Below, piece after piece: positions 17,138 through 26,700 of a DNA stretch of 64,000 nt (position 1 is its first letter; every line of letters begins with the position of its first letter). The DNA comes from DAOSXA01 sp964526835. GTDB lineage: Bacteria > Zixibacteria > MSB-5A5 > GN15 > FEB-12. The position numbers and the translations under genes were made by a program. Below the pieces are notes generated by a model. The model did no database searches. It was not told the origin of the DNA and saw only the letters and a list, made by a program, of their open reading frames with translations. Location of the stretch: the NCBI GenBank assembly GCA_964526835.1, contig CAZGMK010000005.1:1-64000 (forward strand), written 5' to 3'.

Positions 17138-17166
17138 TTGACTAAACCCGGGCGCGCCGGTATTTT
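17138..17166 (+). promoter_or_regulatory. Promoter of valS
   Basis: TTGACT (17138-17143), exactly 17 bp, then TATTTT (17161-17166). This gives a leader of about 65 bases with a CAAGGAGCAA ribosome site before ATG 17237. No T-box-like leader is evident. Confidence 0.6.
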
Positions 17167-17236
17167 CCTGAATCTGAGGCCGTGCCGGCCTGTTTAAGCC
17201 GGGTATGTAAACAGCAGCAAGGAGCAACCAGGCTCT

Positions 17237-19909
17237 ATGACGACAAAACAGAAGACAAAGAAGAAGGCGACCGCCTACAGCGCAGCGGAAGTCGAGGATA
17301 AGCTATATAGGCGTTGGCTGGACAAAGGGTTCTTTCACGGTTCGGTCGAATCGAGCAAGCCACCCTATACGATTGTCATCCCGCCGCCCAATGTTACCGA
17401 CCGCTTGCACCTTGGCCATGCCCTGAACAACACAATTCAGGACATACTTATTCGCAAGCACCGGATGGATGGTTTCGAGGCGGTCTGGTTTCCGGGCTGC
17501 GATCACGCGGGTATTGCCACACAGGTGATCGTCGAGAAGCAACTGCAGAAAGAAGGCACTACCCGCCGCGAAATTGGCCGGGAGAAGTTCCTCAAGCGGA
17601 CCAATGAATGGGCGCAGAAGAACAAGGACATCATCCTGGGCCAACTCGCCAAGATCGGCTGTTCATGCGACTGGGATCGTACCCGCTTCACCAAGGATGA
17701 GGGTTTGTCGAAAGCGGTCGAGACTGTCTTCCTCCACTTGTATGAGAAGGACTGGATATACCGCGGTCACCGCATTGTCAATTGGTGTCCCTCCTGTCAG
17801 ACGTCGCTCTCCGACGACGAGGTGGAACACAAGGACTTCGACAGCAGCTTGTGGTACATTCGCTACAAGATCAAAGGATCCGATGAATTCCTGACCGTCG
17901 CCACCACCCGCCCGGAGACGATGTTGGGCGATACGGCCCTCGCGGTCAATCCCAAGGACCAGCGTTTCGCCAAATATGTCGGCAAGACCGTCATCCTGCC
18001 CATCCTCGAGCGCGAGATCCCGATAGTGGCCGACAGCTATGTCGATCCGGAGTTCGGTACGGGTGTGGTCAAAGTCACTCCGGCGCACGACCCGAACGAC
18101 TTCGAGATCGGTAAACGACACGACCTCGACGAGATCAATATTCTCAATACCGACGGCACGCTCAACGAAAACGCCGGCAAGTTCAAGGGCCTGGATCGGT
18201 ATGAGGGGCGCAAGCAACTGGTGGTAGAGCTGGATGAGAAGGGTCTGCTGGAGAAGACCGAGCAGTACAGTCTGGCCGCCGGAACCTGCTATCGGTGCAA
18301 GTCGGTGATCGAACCCTACTTGTCCGAACAGTGGTTTGTGAAGATGAGAGAGATGGCTGAACCCGCGATCGAGGCGGTCAAGTCCGGAAAGATCAGGTTT
18401 CACCCGGATTACTGGTCGAAAACCTATCTTCACTGGATGGAGAATATTCGCGACTGGTGTATCTCGCGCCAACTTTGGTGGGGGCATCGTATTCCTATCT
18501 GGTACGCGGAGGACGGAACCGCGTTCGCCGGCGCTGAGCGTCCGAGCGCCGACCAGTGTCGTGGGTATGATCCTGAAACTCTGGTCCAGGACGAGGATGT
18601 TCTTGATACGTGGTTCTCCTCATGGTTGTGGCCGCTGTCGGTGATGGGCTGGCCTGAAGAGACCCCCGAACTGAAGAAGTTTTACCCCACTAAGGTCCTG
18701 TCTACCGGCAATGAGATCATCTTCCTCTGGGTGGCGCGTATGGTCATGGCCGGGTATGAGCTGGTCGGCGAGCTGCCCTTCAGCGATGTCTACATCCATG
18801 GCACCGTTCGCGACGCCAACGGAGTCAAGATGTCCAAGTCGCTGGGCAATGGAATCGATCCGCTCGACATTATTGAGGAACACGGCGCCGACGCCCTGCG
18901 CATGTCGATGGTTCTGGCCACGCCTGACGGTCAGGATCCCTGGATAAGTCCGAACGCGTTTGAAGTGGGTCGTAACTTCGTCAACAAGCTGCACCAGGTC
19001 TCGCGCTTTGTGATGATGCGCCTGGACGGCCACACTCCCGAGCTCGACGGTATCAACGATGACGACCTGGTTATCTTCGACCGCTGGATACTCTCGCGAC
19101 TGGAGCGAACCATAAAGGAGATCGAGAAGGGCTTTGAGGAGTATCGCCTGTCTAACACCGCGAAGGTGCTGTACAATTTCGTCTGGGATGACTACTGCTC
19201 CTGGTACATAGAGTTGATCAAGCCCGACCGGCCCGACCAGGCGATCCGCGAGGGCTCACTCAACGTGGCCACCTTTGTGCTGGATAAGATACTGAAGCTG
19301 CTGCATCCGTTTGTGCCGTTTGTGACCGAGAACATCTACCTCGAATTGACCGGCCAGTCGGTCGAGAGCGACACGACTGTCACCTACGGCCCCTGGCCGC
19401 ACACCGATGGTGCGCACATTGATGAGGACCTGGAGAAGAGCCTTGAGCAGATCCAGGCCGTGGTGACTGCGGTCCGATCGGCTCGCGCCGAGCTGAATGT
19501 ACCTCCCGGCAAGCGCAGCGATCTTTATGTTCGAACGAACACTCCGTCGTTCGCCGAACTGCTGCAAAACCATATCCAGTACTTCCGTTCGCTGGCCCGG
19601 GTCGACAACCTGTACGCCGGGACCGACATAAGGCGCCCGTCACCGTCGGCCTCGGCGGTGATCTCGCAGGCGGAGATCTTCATTCCATTGGAGGGGCTGA
19701 TCGACATCGCGGTCGAGGAGAAGCGTCTGCGCAAGGAACTCGACAACCTCGCCGGGCACCTGGACAGGGTATCCCGCAAGCTGGCTAACGCTGACTTCCT
19801 GAAGAATGCTCCTGATACGGTGGTGGAGAAGGAGAAGGCTAAGAAAGCCGATTTCCAGGAGCGCATTGAGAAGCTCAACAAAAACCTGGAGCAGATCACG
19901 GGTTGGTAA
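17237..19909 (+). CDS. valS: Valyl-tRNA synthetase
   Basis: An 890-residue class I synthetase that charges tRNA-Val. The HIGH motif is HLGH (58-61) in PPPNVTDRLHLGHAL, the KMSKS motif is KMSKS starting at residue 531, and the editing domain lies between (TTRPETMLGDTA near 228). The C-terminal ~65 residues form the tRNA-binding coiled coil (VEEKRLRKELDN onward). NVTD replaces the usual NVTG before HIGH, a minor oddity. Length matches bacterial ValRS. It has its own promoter and is followed by an intergenic repeat pair, so it is probably monocistronic. Confidence 0.96.
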   Translation: MTTKQKTKKKATAYSAAEVEDKLYRRWLDKGFFHGSVESSKPPYTIVIPPPNVTDRLHLGHALNNTIQDILIRKHRMDGFEAVWFPGCDHAGIATQVIVEKQLQKEGTTRREIGREKFLKRTNEWAQKNKDIILGQLAKIGCSCDWDRTRFTKDEGLSKAVETVFLHLYEKDWIYRGHRIVNWCPSCQTSLSDDEVEHKDFDSSLWYIRYKIKGSDEFLTVATTRPETMLGDTALAVNPKDQRFAKYVGKTVILPILEREIPIVADSYVDPEFGTGVVKVTPAHDPNDFEIGKRHDLDEINILNTDGTLNENAGKFKGLDRYEGRKQLVVELDEKGLLEKTEQYSLAAGTCYRCKSVIEPYLSEQWFVKMREMAEPAIEAVKSGKIRFHPDYWSKTYLHWMENIRDWCISRQLWWGHRIPIWYAEDGTAFAGAERPSADQCRGYDPETLVQDEDVLDTWFSSWLWPLSVMGWPEETPELKKFYPTKVLSTGNEIIFLWVARMVMAGYELVGELPFSDVYIHGTVRDANGVKMSKSLGNGIDPLDIIEEHGADALRMSMVLATPDGQDPWISPNAFEVGRNFVNKLHQVSRFVMMRLDGHTPELDGINDDDLVIFDRWILSRLERTIKEIEKGFEEYRLSNTAKVLYNFVWDDYCSWYIELIKPDRPDQAIREGSLNVATFVLDKILKLLHPFVPFVTENIYLELTGQSVESDTTVTYGPWPHTDGAHIDEDLEKSLEQIQAVVTAVRSARAELNVPPGKRSDLYVRTNTPSFAELLQNHIQYFRSLARVDNLYAGTDIRRPSPSASAVISQAEIFIPLEGLIDIAVEEKRLRKELDNLAGHLDRVSRKLANADFLKNAPDTVVEKEKAKKADFQERIEKLNKNLEQITGW

Positions 19910-19936
19910 GACCACTCCGTGGCGCAGTTAAGAGCC

Positions 19937-20024
19937 GGTAGCCCACAGCTGCTGCGGGAACTTACGGTCCGGACCGAATCAATCCTACACCAGGGAGCCC
20001 ATAGATCTGCTGTGGGAGCTTCCG
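19937..20024. repeat. Tandem pair of GCCCACnGC-type hairpin repeats
   Basis: Two related units lie between valS and recG: GTAGCCCACAGCTGCTGCGG near 19939-19958, ending ..GGGAACTTACGG, and GAGCCCATAGATCTGCTGTG near 19995-20014, ending ..GGGAGCTTCCG. Both fold on the GCCCA/TGGG-like arms. Related units appear at 8786-8805 and near 39050-39070, suggesting a dispersed intergenic repeat family. Confidence 0.45.
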
Positions 20025-20156
20025 CCATCACTTTCCCATGCGTCGGGAGTTCAGGACTCCCGACCTACGAGACCTCACGCATGAAGAACTGCATTAGCCA
20101 CGGAACAGCAGCGCATTAGTCATTGACCGTCGGCGCCGGCGACAGCAGATTAGGGC

Positions 20157-22244
20157 ATGCCGTCGCTCAAACTCGATTCGCCGCTGCAATATGTCAAGGG
20201 TGTCGGGCCGCGCAAGGCCGAGGTCCTGGCCGAGCACGGCATGGAGACTGTCGGAGACCTGTTGCGGTATTACCCGCGTCACTACCTCGACCGGACCACC
20301 GTAGTCCCAATCGCCGAGGCCGCCATCGACCGTCCGGTAACGGTCATCGGCAGAGTCGTCGCGCACGGCATCCTGCACGGTCGCCGCAAGCGCTACGAGG
20401 CGATCCTCCAGGACGCCACCGGGACCATCTCGCTGATCTGGTTCGGCGGTCTCCGTTTCTGGCAGAAGCTGTTCAAGAAGGGTATGGTCTTCGCCGCCAC
20501 CGGTGCCCCGACCTGGTTCCAGGGACGCCAGATGGTCCATCCCGACCTCGAACGTCTCGAGGACGATTCCGACCGCATGATTCACGCCGGGCGGATCATC
20601 CCGGTGTACCCGCAGACCGCCGAACTGACCAGGGCCGGCCTGACCAGCAAGGGCATCCGTCGCGTGACCTCATACATCACCGACAATCTCGCCCAGCGCA
20701 TCACCGACCACCTGCCCGAGCGCGACCGCCGGGCCATCGGCCTGCTCGACACCGATATTGCCCTGCGCAAGATTCACTACCCCGACGACCGCGAGCAGAT
20801 CGAGAAGTGCCGCCGCCGCCTCGCCTTCGACGAGCTGCTGCAATACCAGTTCCTGATCGTGGCCAGCCGTCGCGGACGCAAGGCGGTCACCCGGACCCAC
20901 CGGTACTCTCCGCCCGGCGACAAGATGCGGGCCTTCCGCGAGGTGCTGCCGTTCGAGTTCACGCCCGGGCAGAAGCGAGTCATCCGCGAGCTGTTCGACG
21001 ACATGCGGGGCGAAACCCCGATGTCGCGGCTGCTGCAGGGGGATGTCGGTTGCGGCAAGACGGTCGTGGCGATCGCCGTTGCGCTATACGTCGCCGAGAA
21101 CGACCGCCAGGTCGCCTTCATGGCGCCGACGGAGATTCTCGCCGAGCAACACTACCGCAACTGGGCGCCGCTGCTCGAGGGGATTGGTGTCACCTGTGGC
21201 CTGCTGACGTCATCGACCAGAAAGCCGTCCAAGGAGAAGCTGGCCCGCCGCGCCGCCGAGGGCGAGTTGATGATCCTCTTCGGCACCCACGCCCTGATCT
21301 ACGACTACATACAGTTCGAGCGCCTGGGGCTGGTCATCATCGACGAGCAGCATCGGTTCGGTGTCCAGCAGCGCGGCAAACTCCATGCCAAGGGAGAGTA
21401 CCCGGACCTGCTGGCGATGACCGCGACGCCGATTCCGCGCACTCTCGCCCTGACTCTCTACGGCGACCTTGACATTTCCACGATCGACGACCTGCCGCCC
21501 GGACGCAAGCCGGTCCGCACCGTCTGGCGCACCGAAGAGGTCCGCGACAAGGTCTACCAGTTTGTCCGCGAGGAAGTGGACAAGGGCGGGCAGGCATACT
21601 TCATCTATCCGGTGATCGAAAAGTCCGAGAAGACCGAACTCGAATCAGTCGAGGATGCCTACACCGACCTGCGCTCGACAGTCTTCCGCGATCTGAGGGT
21701 GGGCATGGTCCACGGACGAGTCAAGGCCGCCGAGCGCGACAAGTTGCTCCGGCAATTTCACGACGGCGAGCTGGACATTCTTCTGGCGACCACTGTCATC
21801 GAGGTGGGTCTGGACAACCCCAACGCGACGGTCATGCTGATCGAGCACGCCGAGCGTTTCGGGCTTGCCCAGTTGCACCAGCTGCGCGGACGTATTGGCC
21901 GCGGCGAGAAACAGGCAACCCTCGTGGCGGTGGCGCATCCACCGCTATCCGATGTGGCCAAACGACGGCTGACCTATTTCACATCGACGACCGACGGCTT
22001 CAAGATTGCCGAGGCCGATCTTGAGCTGCGCGGACCGGGAGAGATGTTCGGCACCCGTCAATCGGGGCTGCCCGATCTAAAGGTCGCCCGTCTTACCGCC
22101 GATCAGGACCTGATAGTGCATTCCTGCAAGTTGCTGGAGTCGCTGTTCAATCAAACCGAATCAATACCCCCTGAGTACAAAGACTTGTGGCACGACCTGC
22201 GCGAGGGCGCGCTTGGCCACGAGCTGGCCACCGGGGGTGGCTGA
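20157..22244 (+). CDS. recG: ATP-dependent DNA helicase RecG
   Basis: A 695-residue RecG, which remodels stalled replication forks and Holliday junctions. The wedge OB-fold domain is at about 45-160 (TVIGRVVAHGI, FAATGAPTWFQGRQMVHPD). Helicase motifs follow: FTPGQKRVIREL, Walker A GDVGCGKT near 296-303, the DEQH box in IIDEQHRFG near 395, TATPIPRT, then in the second RecA domain TTVIEVGLDNPNA and QLRGRIGRG. Length fits the family. ATG 20157 has a weak TTGACC element about 35 bases upstream and no clear ribosome site. It is followed 46 bases later by the DUF1844 gene on the same strand. Confidence 0.95.
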   Translation: MPSLKLDSPLQYVKGVGPRKAEVLAEHGMETVGDLLRYYPRHYLDRTTVVPIAEAAIDRPVTVIGRVVAHGILHGRRKRYEAILQDATGTISLIWFGGLRFWQKLFKKGMVFAATGAPTWFQGRQMVHPDLERLEDDSDRMIHAGRIIPVYPQTAELTRAGLTSKGIRRVTSYITDNLAQRITDHLPERDRRAIGLLDTDIALRKIHYPDDREQIEKCRRRLAFDELLQYQFLIVASRRGRKAVTRTHRYSPPGDKMRAFREVLPFEFTPGQKRVIRELFDDMRGETPMSRLLQGDVGCGKTVVAIAVALYVAENDRQVAFMAPTEILAEQHYRNWAPLLEGIGVTCGLLTSSTRKPSKEKLARRAAEGELMILFGTHALIYDYIQFERLGLVIIDEQHRFGVQQRGKLHAKGEYPDLLAMTATPIPRTLALTLYGDLDISTIDDLPPGRKPVRTVWRTEEVRDKVYQFVREEVDKGGQAYFIYPVIEKSEKTELESVEDAYTDLRSTVFRDLRVGMVHGRVKAAERDKLLRQFHDGELDILLATTVIEVGLDNPNATVMLIEHAERFGLAQLHQLRGRIGRGEKQATLVAVAHPPLSDVAKRRLTYFTSTTDGFKIAEADLELRGPGEMFGTRQSGLPDLKVARLTADQDLIVHSCKLLESLFNQTESIPPEYKDLWHDLREGALGHELATGGG

Positions 22245-22290
22245 GAGTACAGGCAGAGCTGTTCGATATGAGAAACTTGAGGTAACAGTC

Positions 22291-22716
22291 ATGAGCGAAG
22301 GCGAAGACAGGATCGATCCGCATTTCATGCAGTTGGTAATGTCGATGCAGGCTGGTGCGATGCAGCAGATGGGCAAGATGGCCTCGCCTATCAGCGGCAA
22401 GGTCGAGCGCGATCTCAACATGGCCAAATACTCTATCGATATCCTGGGCATGATTCAGACCAAGACCAAGGGCAATCTGACCGACGAAGAAGACAAAATC
22501 CTCGGCCACGTGCTTTACGAGCTGCGTCTGAACTATGTTGATGAACTCAAGAAGGCGCGGTCCGGCCAGGACAAGCAGGCGGAGGGCGAAGAAAGCGAGA
22601 CCGAGCAGGCGAAATCCGCTGAGGCCCCGACTTCGGCCTCAGAGGATTCCGAAGAAATCGGGCCGGGCGGGGACGACGACTCCGTCGGGGCGGCGGATGA
22701 CAAGGACGAATCCTGA
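22291..22716 (+). CDS. DUF1844 family protein
   Basis: A 141-residue protein. Residues 10-90 match the DUF1844 family: FMQLVMSMQAGAMQQMGK, SPISGKVERDLNMAKYSID, then MIQTKTKGNLTDEEDKILG and LYELRLNYVD. The last 45 residues are low-complexity Glu/Ser/Asp. The molecular function of DUF1844 is not known to me; members are small cytosolic helical proteins. ATG 22291 follows GAGGTAACA. The open frame continues upstream into recG but carries no domain there. Confidence 0.8.
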   Translation: MSEGEDRIDPHFMQLVMSMQAGAMQQMGKMASPISGKVERDLNMAKYSIDILGMIQTKTKGNLTDEEDKILGHVLYELRLNYVDELKKARSGQDKQAEGEESETEQAKSAEAPTSASEDSEEIGPGGDDDSVGAADDKDES

Positions 22717-22738
22717 TCCACGGGGCTCGCGATTGCCC

Positions 22739-22766
22739 TTGCATTACACGGTCTTGAATCTATATT
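22739..22766 (+). promoter_or_regulatory. Promoter of murB, predicted leaderless
   Basis: TTGCAT (22739-22744), 16 bp, TATATT (22761-22766). The -10 ends 8 bases before ATG 22775 and there is no Shine-Dalgarno between them. Confidence 0.55.
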
Positions 22767-22774
22767 GAAGCGGT

Positions 22775-23746
22775 ATGACAGCCAGTGGAAGTAAGGTCCA
22801 GCCTTTGATTGATACCGAACAGAGCCTGAAAGCCATACTGGGCGACGGATTGAAATGCAATCATCCGATGGCTCCGCTGACCAGTTTCGGCACCGGTGGG
22901 CCGGCACGGTATTTCTTCTCAGCGGCCACTGTTGAGGAGCTGACAGCGGCGGTCGAGGCCGCAAAGCGACTGAGTGTCGACTATTTTCTGATCGGTGGCG
23001 GCTCAAACCTACTCGTGTCCGACGAGGGGTTCGATGGCCTGATCATCAAAGTCGATATTCGGGGTCTGCGGCTGGTCGAGAATACTCTCGTGGAGGCCGG
23101 GGCAGGCGTGGGTCTGGCCGATCTGGTTGAGTTCACGGCTGCCGTTGGCCTGACCGGTCTCGAGTTCGCCGCGGGCATCTGGGGCACTGTAGGCGGGGCG
23201 GTTTACGGCAATGCCGGGGCCTACGGCGGGCAGATCGGTGATGTTGTCAGGGACCTAATGTTGGTTGACTGCGACGGCCGTCTGAAAGAAGTTTCGGCGG
23301 AGTACTGCCGGTTCGGCTACCGGGGTTCGTATCTGAAGAGGAGCCGAGAGGTAATCGCCAGTGCTCGATTCTCCCTGGCCGCCGGCGATGAGGATGCTAT
23401 TCGCGAGCGAATAGATGAGATACTGGCCTTGCGCCAAGCCAAGTTTCCTTCCTTCGGGACAGCCGGGTGTTTTTTCAAGAACATTCCCGATCCGAGTCAG
23501 CCTCACGGGAAACTGCCGGCCGGCAAGCTGCTCGAGGAAGCCGGGGCCAAGGGACTTAGCGTCGGGAGAGCGCGCGTTTACGACCGTCACGCTAATATCA
23601 TCGTGGCCGAGCCCGGAGCTACGTCAAAGGATATCAGGCGGTTAGCCGACAAAATGAAAGAGAAAGTGAAGTCCCAGTTTGGTATAAGGTTGGAAGAAGA
23701 GATCATCATGATCGGCCGCTTCACAAGCTCGGAGGAGCCCTATTGA
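22775..23746 (+). CDS. murB: UDP-N-acetylenolpyruvoylglucosamine reductase
   Basis: A 323-residue flavoenzyme that reduces UDP-GlcNAc-enolpyruvate to UDP-MurNAc in peptidoglycan synthesis. The FAD domain shows TSFGTGGPA, LIGGGSNLLV and the LEFAAGIWGTVGGAVYGNAGAYG block; GYRGSYLKR and the C-terminal substrate domain follow. In AGCFFKN the proton-donating serine of the E. coli enzyme is a cysteine (C232), and the N-terminus has ~28 extra residues. Otherwise it is a standard short type II-like MurB. It stands apart from other mur genes and appears to be transcribed from its own leaderless promoter. Confidence 0.94.
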   Translation: MTASGSKVQPLIDTEQSLKAILGDGLKCNHPMAPLTSFGTGGPARYFFSAATVEELTAAVEAAKRLSVDYFLIGGGSNLLVSDEGFDGLIIKVDIRGLRLVENTLVEAGAGVGLADLVEFTAAVGLTGLEFAAGIWGTVGGAVYGNAGAYGGQIGDVVRDLMLVDCDGRLKEVSAEYCRFGYRGSYLKRSREVIASARFSLAAGDEDAIRERIDEILALRQAKFPSFGTAGCFFKNIPDPSQPHGKLPAGKLLEEAGAKGLSVGRARVYDRHANIIVAEPGATSKDIRRLADKMKEKVKSQFGIRLEEEIIMIGRFTSSEEPY

Positions 23747-23790
23747 CCCCTTGCTAAGTAACTGAGTTGTAGTGTGACACCGGTTACTGA

Positions 23791-26700
23791 GTGATTTTGA
23801 ATCGGGACAGCCTGATGAAGGTCTTGGCTATCGTCGTGTTGACGGTGGCAGGTGGTGGGGTATGTCCGAATGCAGCACAGATCGGTTTTCAGGCCGGTTT
23901 ATTCCCATATCCTGACCGGATCTCCGACTGGAGGGAACCCTCTGACGAATTCTCGGTGGCCTTGAATTCGACCTCACGGCCCTTTCTGCCCCGCGCCCTT
24001 GAGCGCTCCCCCCAACTCGTTCGTTCGAGTTTCGAACAGCAGTCACTGGTCTTCAACACTCAGTTCCACAAGCGCCGGGGACAAGAGTATTGGCTGATCC
24101 CGGTCGGGGCGGATCAGCACGAGTACCTGGCTCATCGCAAGCAGCGCACAACCGACGAAAACTTCCGTCGTGAGCTGAACAAGAGCATTGTTGATCCGGA
24201 TCAGCGGCGGCAGCAAGATGGTCTCGGGATTACCGTCGGTTTGCCCAAGCGCCTGGATCGCGTATTCGGTGAGGGAGGGGCCGGATTGCGGGTCTCTGGT
24301 TACCGACGCATAACGTTCTCGGGGCGCTCCCAGTGGACCGACGGGGCCAATTCTGATGGCTACAGTCAGTCGAAGTTCCCCGCCCTCAACATGGAACAGA
24401 TTTCCCGGTTTCAGATTACCGGCAACATCGGTTCAAAGATATCGGTCAAAGTATCCCAGGACAGTCAGACTGATATCCCGTTGTCGAATCGTATAGAGAT
24501 TCGCTACAGGGGTGATGAAGACGATATTTTGAAGTCGATTGAGGCCGGTAACACGACGCTCAATCTCCCGAACACGCGTTTCGTCGGTTATTCATCAAGA
24601 ATCCGGGGGCTCTTCGGCCTCAAAGCTGAGGCTCAGGTTGGTTCCCTTACCCTGACAGCCATAGCTTCGCAGGAGAAGGGCACTTCCGAGCGAGCATCTG
24701 TCAGCCCGACGGGTGAAGAAGCCGCCGAGTTTGTTCGCGACTGGGAGTACGCCGACAGTCGGATTTTTGATCTTGGGCGACCGGCGGAGCTCCATGCCGG
24801 GGATTCCGTCCTCAACATCTATGTGTATGAGCAGACAAACGAAGAAGACGACCTGAAGTCTGATCACGCCGAGATCTATGTCAATCCCGCCTATCCCGAT
24901 TCGTTTCCTAACGAGCGCATCGTCGGCGTCAGGGTGAAGGAGCTCGATCGAGATCAATACCAGTTCATTAACGATCCCGAGATGCCGCCGTATCTTGTTT
25001 TCACTTCGATCACCCGCCGCAACCGTGCGATCGGTGTCTGGATGGTCACCAAGGTCAATCGTCAGGGCCAGTGGGCTGTCGATACTGTTGGAAACATCGT
25101 TGAAGACACGCTCAAGCTGAAGCTGATTCGCCATAACACGCCGCGATCGGATTATGAGACGTGGGACCTCATGTGGCGGAACTGCTATACCATACCGCGC
25201 GGGGCCGAGATTCAGGACCTTAACATCAAGGTCTACAAGGGGCTTTCGGGGAATGAGAATAACACGAGTCAACGCTCCGAGTTCCAGGAGACTCAGAATG
25301 GCCAGACCATGGACTACATCCAGATACTCGGGCTCGATCGCTATAACAAGAGGAACGAGAGAGTGCCCGACGGAAGGGTCGATGAGCGCCAGGAAGTGTT
25401 TCGCCCTGACTGGGGCCTTCTGATATTTCCGCGACGGCGGCCCTTCGATAACGACAGCGTCTTCGTGGACTCCTCCGGTCGACCCACCCAGGAGCTTCAG
25501 GACAAGGTCAGCGCCATATACGACTATGATCAGGATGCTGAAATTGTCCGGACCCAGAGTCAGTATTTCATCAGCATGTCCTCCGGGACTCGCAGCGGTA
25601 CGATCCGCCTGAATCGGGCCAACATTATTGAGGGATCCGAGCGGATCTACGCCAACGGCGAACTGCTTCAGAGCGGTACCGACTATCGCATCGATTACAG
25701 TTTCGGAACGGTTACGCTGATGTCTTCAAGGGCGACCGACCCCAACGCAAGCATAGAGATTGACTTCGAATACGCTCCTTTCCTGGCGTTGCAGAAGAAG
25801 ACTCTGCTGGGGATGCGGGCCGAATACGAGTGGAGCAAGAATTTCTCGTTTGGGGGCACCGTACTGTACAAATCCGATAAAGCGGAGGAGCGCAAGCCGC
25901 GGGTGGGTGAGGAGACGGCCAAGATGGTGGTTTACGATCTCGATGCCACCCTGAGCCTGGAGCCGAGTTTCCTTACGGATCTGGCTGACGCCCTTCCGCT
26001 GGTCGAGACCGAGGCTAAATCGCGTCTGACATTGTCGGCCGAAGTTGCCCAATCCCGCCCCAATCCAAACATCGAAGGCGTCGCCTATGTGGATGATTTC
26101 GAGGCTGCCGTGGATTTCATGTCACTGGGCAATACGCGAATAGTATGGCAGGCATCTTCGCCGCCGCTGCAACTTGACGACGCCCCCGGCGACTGGGTCC
26201 GCGGTAATCTCTGGTGGCATCAGTCGCGCCGAGTCGTCGCCGTCGAGGATGTTTACGATCGGGAGGCGGAGCCGGGTCAGGGAACCTTCCAGCCGTTCCG
26301 CCTGGTATTTGCGCCGAGACCATACAAGCTGGACACTACGTTGACCGAGGACGAGCTTGTAGTGGACACACTGAGTGGTCCGCATCGCTCCTGGGGCGGG
26401 ATCATGCGATACTTCGCCCATCGAATCGATCCCCAGCGGGTGCAGCTCTTCGAAGTCCGCATGAGAACCGAAGACGCATCGGGCAAGCTGCACTTCGATT
26501 TCGGACAGATCTCTGAAGACATCAATGGTAATGACAGGTATGATACCGAGGACCACAACAACAACGGCGCCGTTGACCAAGATGAAGACACCGGCCTGGA
26601 TGGCGTCATGGATGAAAACGAGGAGAACTATCATCCGGTCCTGAATCCCGATCCCTCGGGCGACAACTGGTACTTTGAGGGCGAAGGCAAGTGCCCCCTG

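Noticed and set aside
20123..21472. 449-residue frame overlapping recG in another frame
   Set aside because: Arg/Pro/Gly-rich low-complexity translation typical of a GC-rich shadow of the real recG gene.
23815..23880. Certain choice of ATG 23815 as the sprA start
   Set aside because: Neither GTG 23791 nor ATG 23815 has a clear ribosome site; the longer form was reported and the uncertainty noted.
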